Assembly: GCF_014395425.1 (NCBI RefSeq)
Contig: NZ_CP060711.1
Coordinates: 2,790,001 to 2,854,000, forward strand
Length of the DNA stretch: 64,000 nucleotides
Source of the DNA: Thermomonas brevis
Lineage (GTDB): Bacteria; Pseudomonadota; Gammaproteobacteria; Xanthomonadales; Xanthomonadaceae
Direction of reading: 5' to 3'
This document shows, piece after piece, positions 59,101 to 64,000 of the stretch. The notes beneath the pieces are model-generated. The model saw nothing but the letters and a program-made list of their open reading frames with translations, was not told the origin of the DNA and did not search any database. Each line of letters begins with the position of its first letter. Positions within the stretch are counted from its first letter, which is position 1. A program made the position numbers and the translations under genes.

Positions 59101-62100
59101 TCGACGTGCCGCCGGCACCGGTGGCGGTATAGGTGAAGCTGTCCGCACCGAAGTAGCCGGGTGCGGGCGTGTAGGTCACCACGTCGCCGGCAATGCTCGT
59201 CGTGCCGTGCACCGGCGCGGTTCCGATGGCGATGGAGGCATGCGGCCCGCCGCTGATCGAGGCGGACAGGTCGATCGCGGTGCCGGTGCTGTTGTACGGC
59301 ACCGCCACGCCGGGCTTGTCGCCCGCCACCGGCTTGTCGATGAAGGTGTAGGTGACGCTGCCGATGCTGGTCTGGCCGTTGACCGTGACCGTCACGTTGG
59401 CCGCGCCGCTGCCGATGGCGGGCGCGGTGACGGTGAGCGAGGTCGAACTCGCCGCCGTCACCGTGCCGGCCGTCCCGCCGAAGCTGACGGTGTTGTTGCC
59501 GGGCGTCGTGCTGAAGCCGGTGCCGCTGACGGTCACCACCTGGCTGACCGGGCCCGAACCGGGCGAGATGCCGGTGACGGTCGGCACCACGGCAATGGCG
59601 TTGCCGGCGGTCGCAGGCGTGGTCGGATAACCGCTCGGCGTGAAGGCGCCGAGCGTCATGCCCGAGGACGTGCCGGCGGTCGTGCCGGTGTAGGCGATCG
59701 TCACCGTGCAACTGCCCGACGGGATGGAGAAGCCGTTGAACTGGAAGTTCGCGCCCGCGTCGGAGCCGGATGCGCCGCAACTGCCGCCGAGTGTCGAGCG
59801 CGTCAGCAGCGCCGAACCGACGAGCAGCGGCGCGATGTTCGGCGTGGCGGTGGCATTGGGATTGGTGAACGTGATGGTCGCCGTGCCGGTTTCGCCGACG
59901 CCGAGCGAAGCCGGCGAGAAGTCGAGCGCGGCGACGACGGCGCTTGCGGCGCCCACCGTGAAGCTCTGCTGGACCTGCGCGGCGGCGTTCCAGTTGTAAT
60001 CGCCCGCCTGGTTCGCGTTGATCACGCAGGTGCCGGTGCTGGCGAAGGTCACCGTGTTGCCCGCGAGCGCGCAGCCGGTGCTGGCGCCGTCGAGCGTGTA
60101 GATGACGGACAGGCCCGAACTCGCGCTGGCGCTCACGTTGTAGGGCGCGCCGCCCACCGACGCCAGCGGGGCGGTCGAGGTGAAGCTGATGGTCTGGTTT
60201 CCCTTGGCGATGTTCACCGTGGTGACCGGCGTATCGGCGCTCACCGGCTGGCTGTCGGTGACCCTGACGATGTAGCTGAAGCTGCCGGCGACCGTCGGCG
60301 TGCCCGAGACGGTGCCCGTGCCCGCGTCGAGCGTGGTGCCGGGCACGAACGCGCCCGCGGCAAGCGAGTAGCCGTAGGGGCCGATGCCGCCTGCGGCCGG
60401 ATTCTGCTGGCTGTAGCTGGCGCCCACCTGCAGGCCCGTAGCCGCGGCGGCAGTGATCGTCAGGAGCGCCGGCGTCACGTTGAAGCTCTGCTGCACCGTC
60501 GGCGCGGCGTCGTAGGCGCTGTCGCCGGCCTGGTCCGCGAGGATCGTGCAGGTGCCGGTCGCCAGCAGGGTGAGCGAGGTGCCCGACACGGTGCAGACCG
60601 GCGTCGTGCCCGACGTGAAGCTCACCGTCAGGTTCGAGCTGGCCGTGGCCGACAGCGTCAGCGGCGAGGCCGACAGCGAGGCGTCGGGCAGCGGATCGAA
60701 GCTGATCGTCTGCGAACCCTTGTTCACCGTCACGGTCACCGTGGCCGGCGCCGAGGTGCCGCCGGGGCCGGTGGCGGTGTAGGTGAAGCTGTCCGCGCCA
60801 GCGTAGCCCGCATCCGGCGTATAGGCGATGGACGTGCCCGAGGCGGTGGCGGTGCCGTGCGCCGCCTGCGTCGCCACCGCCACGCTGGTGGCGCTGCCGC
60901 CGCCGAGGCTTAGCGTGATCGGGTTGTTGCTGCTGCCGAAGGCCACGGTGGCGCTGACGTTGCCGGCGGTCGGCGGGAGCCCCGTGATCGCCAGTTGCAA
61001 CCCCGCAGTGGTAAAGCTGAACGGGCCGGTGCCGGTGGAGTTGTCGGTGCCCTGGACGGCGAAGTTGAAGTTGCCCGGCTGAGTGGGCGTGCCGGTGATG
61101 GTGCAGTTGGCGTTGAGCTGCGTGCCGGCTGGCAGTGCGCCGGAGGCCAGCGTAGTGGCGCAGGTATAGGGCGCTCGGCCGCCGGCCAGCATCACCTGCA
61201 CGCCGGACAGCGCGGTGCCCTGGATGCCGGTACCGTTCAGGACGGTGCCGGTGATCGTCGGATTGCCTACAGCCACCGTGACCGTCGCCGGATTCGACGT
61301 GCCGCCAACATTGGTGGCGGTATAGGTGAAGCTGTCATTCCCGCGGAAGCCCACCGGCGCGATGTAATTCACTATCCCCGCGCTATCGACGGACACGCTG
61401 CCGCCCTGCGCCGTGGTGGCGCTGCCCACCGCATAGCTGGTGGGCGAACCCGTCGCCATCGAGGCCACGCTGAGACTGGTCGGCAGGTTGCCGCCGTCGT
61501 TGTAGGCGACGATGGAGCCGTAGGTGAAGGAACTGGCCGTCGGTGCGGCGACGTAGGTATACGCGCCGACGCTCGTGCCGCTGCCGCCGGCCGTGGTGAC
61601 GGTGATGTCCACCGTGCCGGCGCCATGGGCGGGCGAGGTGACGGTAAGCGAGCTCGCGCTTGCCACGGTCACCGTGCCGGTCGATCCGCCGAACTGGACG
61701 GTGTTGTTTCCCGGCGTCGCGCTGAAGCCGGTGCCTGTGATGGTCACCGAGGTGCCGCCCCAGATCGGGCCGACAGTCGGCGAGATCGAGCTGATGGTAG
61801 GCGCAACCGCATTGACGGCGAAGGTCTGACTGACCTGAGGTGCCGCCGAATAGCTGCCGTCGCCCGGTTGGTTGGCGTCGATCGTGCAATTGCCGGGGGC
61901 GACGAAGGTCAACATGCCGCCGGAGGTGATGGTGCAGACGCCGGTCGTCGAAGAAGCGAACACGACGATCAATCCCGAGCTGGCCGCAGCCGTCAGCGTC
62001 GGCGTGGTGCCGAAGTTCTGCGGGCCGGGATTGAAGAAATTGATGGTCTGCGCTGCTTTGGGCGTGACCGAATTGGACGCGGACGACGCCGGCCCCGTGC

Positions 62101-63598
62101 CGATGCCGTTGATCGCCTTCACCGTGAAGGTATAGGCCGTGCCGTTGGTCAACCCGTTGACGGTGATGGGGCAGGCCGCCGGGCCGGTGCAGGTACCGAA
62201 TGCCCCGCCGGGGCCAGCGGTGGCGATGTAGGTTGTGATGGCCGAGCCATTGTCGGCCGGCGCGGTGAAGGTCACCGTGGCTTGCCCGGTGCCCGCCGTG
62301 GCGGTGACGCCGGTCGGCGCGTTCGGGACGAGCGCATAGGTGAACTGATCCGCCCCGCTGGTCGCGCTGGTGCCGCCCGCCGTGGTGACGCGCACGTCCA
62401 CCGTGCCGGTGCCGGCGGGTGCGGTGGCGGTTATCTGATTGGTGTTGTTGACCGTGAAGCCGTTGGCCGACGTGCCGCCGAAGGTGACGGCGGTGGCGCC
62501 GGTGAGGTTGTTGCCGTTGATAACTACAGTGGTGCCGCCGCTGGGCGACCCGGACGTGGGCGAAACCGCAGTGACCGTGGGTGCGGCGACATAGGTGTAC
62601 TGGTCGAACGCACTAGTGGCGCTGGTGCCGCCCGGCGTGGTGACGGTGATGTCGTAGGTGCCGGCGCTGTTGGCCGGCGAGGTGGCGGTGATCTGGGTAT
62701 TGCTGTTGATGGTGTAGGTGGCGTTGGTGGCGCCGAACTTCACCGCGCCGGTCGGGCTGGCCGCCGAAAAGCCGGTGCCGGTAATGGTCACCGTGGTACC
62801 GCCGCCGATCGGGCCGGCAGTGGGCGAAACCGCAGTGATCGTGGGCGCAGAAAGATAGGTGAATGACAGCGCGCCGGTGGTGCCGCTTGGTGCGGTGGCG
62901 GTGACGTTCACCATGCCCGCGGCATGCGCGGGTGTAGCGAAACTGAGGGAGGTGCTGCTGTTGACCGTGACGGAGCCGGCAGGGATGACCGTGCCGCCAA
63001 TGGTCACCGACGTGCTGCCGACCACGAAACCGGTGCCGGTCATCGTCACCACGGTGCCGCCGAAGATGGGGCCGGCAGTGGGCGAAATAGCGGTGGCGGT
63101 GGGTGCGGATGTTCCGCCGCTGCAGGTGACGGTAGCTGATGCTTTGGCAGCAGGTGCAGAGGTGTCCGTCCAGAGATAGACGACGAAGTCCGAAAGACCA
63201 CCGGCTGGCACGGTATAGCTGCCGGATACGTTGATTTCGTTTCCTGCCGAGGATTTTTCTTCAACGGGAATGCCCGGAGGAGTATCCGACGGGCTCCTAT
63301 AGAGTGCGAAACCCGATCCGCCATTGGGATTGGGGTTGGCGGTTCCGGTGGATGTGGCGGTGTAGGTAATGACCTCTCCCGCCTGGACTGTATAGCCTTC
63401 CCGCCAATCGTCACTGGGCGAAGTCAACGTGACGCCGCTGCCCCAGTGCGCGTTGATCGCGGTGCAGCCCGAAGATACGGCCCATGCGGGCATGGTCTGC
63501 AACAGGCCAAGCAGTGCCGCCAACGTCAGCAGCAATCGGCGTTCGAACAGCGTGCCCCAGACGCGCCGGAAGCTCCGGCCCATGCCCGATATCGTCAT
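56189..63598 (-). CDS. Giant autotransporter with IPT/TIG and Ig-like repeats
   Basis: 2469 residues. Signal peptide (cleaved near AWA, residue 40); N-terminal domain to about 165; three IPT/TIG domains (about 165-430; SPTAGPIFGGTVVTMTGTGF and copies); a fibronectin type III domain (about 430-525); further IPT and Ig/cadherin-like repeats (GADSFTYTATGPGGTSAP type); four near-identical 87-residue repeats at about 1685-2032; a linker; and an autotransporter barrel at about 2180-2469. Start ATG 63598 has AGGGG upstream. Passenger repeats carry cysteine pairs, rare in autotransporters. It is probably an adhesin; the ligand is unknown. A longer frame to 63691 has no good start. Confidence 0.9.
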   Translation of the reverse strand: MTISGMGRSFRRVWGTLFERRLLLTLAALLGLLQTMPAWAVSSGCTAINAHWGSGVTLTSPSDDWREGYTVQAGEVITYTATSTGTANPNPNGGSGFALYRSPSDTPPGIPVEEKSSAGNEINVSGSYTVPAGGLSDFVVYLWTDTSAPAAKASATVTCSGGTSAPTATAISPTAGPIFGGTVVTMTGTGFVVGSTSVTIGGTVIPAGSVTVNSSTSLSFATPAHAAGMVNVTATAPSGTTGALSFTYLSAPTITAVSPTAGPIGGGTTVTITGTGFSAASPTGAVKFGATNATYTINSNTQITATSPANSAGTYDITVTTPGGTSATSAFDQYTYVAAPTVTAVSPTSGSPSGGTTVVINGNNLTGATAVTFGGTSANGFTVNNTNQITATAPAGTGTVDVRVTTAGGTSATSGADQFTYALVPNAPTGVTATAGTGQATVTFTAPADNGSAITTYIATAGPGGAFGTCTGPAACPITVNGLTNGTAYTFTVKAINGIGTGPASSASNSVTPKAAQTINFFNPGPQNFGTTPTLTAAASSGLIVVFASSTTGVCTITSGGMLTFVAPGNCTIDANQPGDGSYSAAPQVSQTFAVNAVAPTISSISPTVGPIWGGTSVTITGTGFSATPGNNTVQFGGSTGTVTVASASSLTVTSPAHGAGTVDITVTTAGGSGTSVGAYTYVAAPTASSFTYGSIVAYNDGGNLPTSLSVASMATGSPTSYAVGSATTAQGGSVSVDSAGIVNYIAPVGFRGNDSFTYTATNVGGTSNPATVTVAVGNPTITGTVLNGTGIQGTALSGVQVMLAGGRAPYTCATTLASGALPAGTQLNANCTITGTPTQPGNFNFAVQGTDNSTGTGPFSFTTAGLQLAITGLPPTAGNVSATVAFGSSNNPITLSLGGGSATSVAVATQAAHGTATASGTSIAYTPDAGYAGADSFTYTATGPGGTSAPATVTVTVNKGSQTISFDPLPDASLSASPLTLSATASSNLTVSFTSGTTPVCTVSGTSLTLLATGTCTILADQAGDSAYDAAPTVQQSFNVTPALLTITAAAATGLQVGASYSQQNPAAGGIGPYGYSLAAGAFVPGTTLDAGTGTVSGTPTVAGSFSYIVRVTDSQPVSADTPVTTVNIAKGNQTISFTSTAPLASVGGAPYNVSASASSGLSVIYTLDGASTGCALAGNTVTFASTGTCVINANQAGDYNWNAAAQVQQSFTVGAASAVVAALDFSPASLGVGETGTATITFTNPNATATPNIAPLLVGSALLTRSTLGGSCGASGSDAGANFQFNGFSIPSGSCTVTIAYTGTTAGTSSGMTLGAFTPSGYPTTPATAGNAIAVVPTVTGISPGSGPVSQVVTVSGTGFSTTPGNNTVSFGGTAGTVTAASSTSLTVTAPAIGSGAANVTVTVNGQTSIGSVTYTFIDKPVAGDKPGVAVPYNSTGTAIDLSASISGGPHASIAIGTAPVHGTTSIAGDVVTYTPAPGYFGADSFTYTATGAGGTSNVATVGLTVATPPAPVASDRNGVAVPFNSTGVAIDLSSSVTGVHSSLAIATAPSHGTASVAGDVVTYTPAGNYAGADSFTYTATGPGGTSAPATVTVQVAKGTQTIAFANPGTQIYGTSAALSATATSGLDVSFSSATPAVCTVTSAGALSLVGTGTCTIDADQPGDASYEPAPQVSQSFTVSAAAQAIAGFAANPANPVYAPNGTFSVSATPGASTSPLVFASTSPTVCTVSGNTVTMLAAGSCALTANQAADANYTAAPEVTLTVAISAASQTITGFVANPAAPVFAPNGTFAVSATPGASTSPLVFASTSLAVCSVSGNTVTMLAAGHCALTANQAADANYTAAPEATLDVTIAAAAQAITGFASNPEHPVYAPNGTFSVSATPGASTSPLVFASASPAVCTVSGSTVTMLAAGSCALTANQAADANYTAAPEATLDVTIAAATQAITGFASNPEHPVYAPNGTFSVSATPGASTSPLVFASTSPAVCTVSGSTVTMLAAGNCALTANQAADANYTAAPEATLTVAIGAATPVISWGGAIHKTEGEAAFDLPEPTSTSPGAFAYASSDASVATVSGRTVTIVGSGVATLTATQAATANYTAGTATLELTVDARPDPTADPSVVEGLQAQVDASLRFAQAQQGNVLDRLRQLRHAQGTPSTQNLRFNANSLNGGVSLPLGATSDSRQRDFGVWTAGSIVLSERDGRQGRSGFDLRSDGVTLGADRAFGDFVFGGALGAGWSDTDFADDRSGQNATQKAFTAYGLWRGDDHWYVDGLLGWGRLDFDLSRWSTTANALATARRKGDQLFGALSLGYTQQGERMELTGYGRLEASRTTLDAYQESGLGIYDLAYREQSIDDSALALGLEGRWRMRAIQPYWSLEYRDALRNGTDAAINYVIAPASDDYLLGLRSIANRMWTLGAGFDMQLASGWQMSFQYRREQASGVTGNSVGLRFTLGSMQPFGAAPAR
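57490..58545 (-). repeat. Four tandem 261-bp repeats in autotransporter
   Basis: Four copies with exactly 261-bp spacing (matching points at 57760, 58021, 58282 and 58543), each encoding 87 residues: AITGF-ANP-PVYAPNGTFSVSATPGASTSPLVFAS-VC-VSG-TVTMLAAG-CALTANQAADANYTAAPE. Copies differ at few residues, mainly around the first and third quarters. Such near-identity allows recombination to change repeat number. Confidence 0.9.
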
Positions 63599-63710
63599 CA
63601 CGAATCCCCTGTCCCATCGCGCTGCCGCCGCCATGGCGGGCAGGCTGGATGCGAACTGTAACCGTTTCGCTCGCCGTCGGCCTTGACGCAATCGGGCGGG
63701 GTCGAGCCCG

Positions 63711-64000
63711 TTATGCGATGCGCAGCAGCGGCACCACGCCCAGCACGTCGGACCACGGAAACAGCGGCCCGGGATCGCGCTTGCGCCGCACTTTCACGGC
63801 GGGATCGTCGCTGGCTTCGACCTCGTCCCGATCCAGGTCCTCATGGCCGGCGATCTGCGCCAGCGCCGGCGCTTCGCCCCGCAGCCATTGCAGCAGCGCG
63901 ACCAGCGAGGCGACCTGCGCATCGGTATACGGCTCGTCCATCGCCTGGTGGCGCGAATCCAGCCAGTGCGGGAAGCGTCCGGTGTTGACCAGTTCGATGC
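63711..64000 (-). CDS. N-acetylmuramoyl-L-alanine amidase (AmpD-like), C-terminal part
   Basis: The gene enters from the right edge; 95 C-terminal residues are seen. IELVNTGRFPHWLDSRHQ, then YTDAQVASLVALLQWL and IAGHEDLDRDEV with a zinc-ligand-type histidine, and KRDPGPLFPW with the conserved aspartate-proline, fit the Amidase_2 (AmpD) family. These cut the MurNAc-L-Ala bond of peptidoglycan or muropeptides. Whether it is AmpD itself or an exported amidase cannot be decided without the N-terminus. The terminal VVPLLRIA tail is atypical. Confidence 0.82.
   Translation of the reverse strand, partial: IELVNTGRFPHWLDSRHQAMDEPYTDAQVASLVALLQWLRGEAPALAQIAGHEDLDRDEVEASDDPAVKVRRKRDPGPLFPWSDVLGVVPLLRIA

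Noticed and set aside
56216..60913. 1565-codon frame opposite the autotransporter
   Set aside because: Arg/Gly/Ala-rich antisense translation of repeat DNA; not a gene.

Overview
The window is a high-GC gammaproteobacterial chromosome segment. Gene content and order point to the Xanthomonadaceae/Lysobacteraceae (Lysobacter, Luteimonas, Pseudoxanthomonas or close kin). The main clues are rmlBACD order, a MerR gene fused by overlap to ihfA, tRNA-Val(GAC) ahead of thrS, HDOD-GGDEF upstream of pyrH, and Bpt/EF-hand/DUF2007-like accessory genes. This is inference from gene order and protein character; no database was searched. No prophage, insertion sequence, CRISPR array or plasmid function was seen.

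Layout. 1-6.5 kb: the end of a YhdP-like protein, tldD and pmbA (the two TldD/E subunits, separated by a divergent yjgA/darP gene) and two DUF4870 membrane proteins. 6.5-27.6 kb, all on the minus strand: one long housekeeping block read right to left, HDOD-GGDEF, pyrH, frr, uppS, cdsA, dxr, rseP, bamA, lpxD, fabZ, lpxA, lpxB, rnhB, dnaE, accA, tilS, xseB, ispA. Many pairs overlap by 4 bp. It joins isoprenoid/undecaprenyl synthesis, CDP-diacylglycerol, lipid A and outer-membrane protein assembly to replication. 27.7-28.5 kb: tRNA-Asn and a lone GspH/FimT pseudopilin. 28.6-38.9 kb, plus strand: uvrB, tRNA-Val, then the translation operon thrS-infC-rpmI-rplT-pheS-pheT-ihfA-merR and tRNA-Pro. infC appears to start with ATC. 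39-42.4 kb: rmlBACD for dTDP-L-rhamnose. 42.4-47.8 kb, minus: an iron-type operon behind a Fur-box-like site (DUF4198 protein, seven-EF-hand protein, TonB-dependent haem-type receptor with a frameshift) and an M15 peptidase. 47.9-51.1 kb, minus: a six-gene cassette led by an SPFH protein. It includes a 25-residue membrane micropeptide and a 59-residue ribbon-helix-helix protein and sits behind an AT-rich palindrome. 51.1-56.1 kb: mixed genes (lipoprotein, bpt, two tandem EF-hand proteins, DUF2007-like protein, tesB). 56.2-63.6 kb: a 2469-residue autotransporter with IPT/TIG and cysteine-paired Ig-like repeats. The right edge cuts an N-acetylmuramoyl-L-alanine amidase.

Most unusual signals. 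(1) Two hairpins, at 15494-15574 and 33658-33728, share an identical 23-nt loop but have unrelated near-perfect stems of 29 and 24 bp. Each sits just after a stop codon inside an essential operon, and they lie in opposite orientation to transcription. (2) The SPFH-micropeptide-RHH-DUF4177 cassette with its candidate operator. (3) A palindromic element inserted in frame in dnaE. (4) Cysteine-paired 261-bp repeats in an autotransporter passenger. (5) A tRNA-Pro whose anticodon loop reads one base short.
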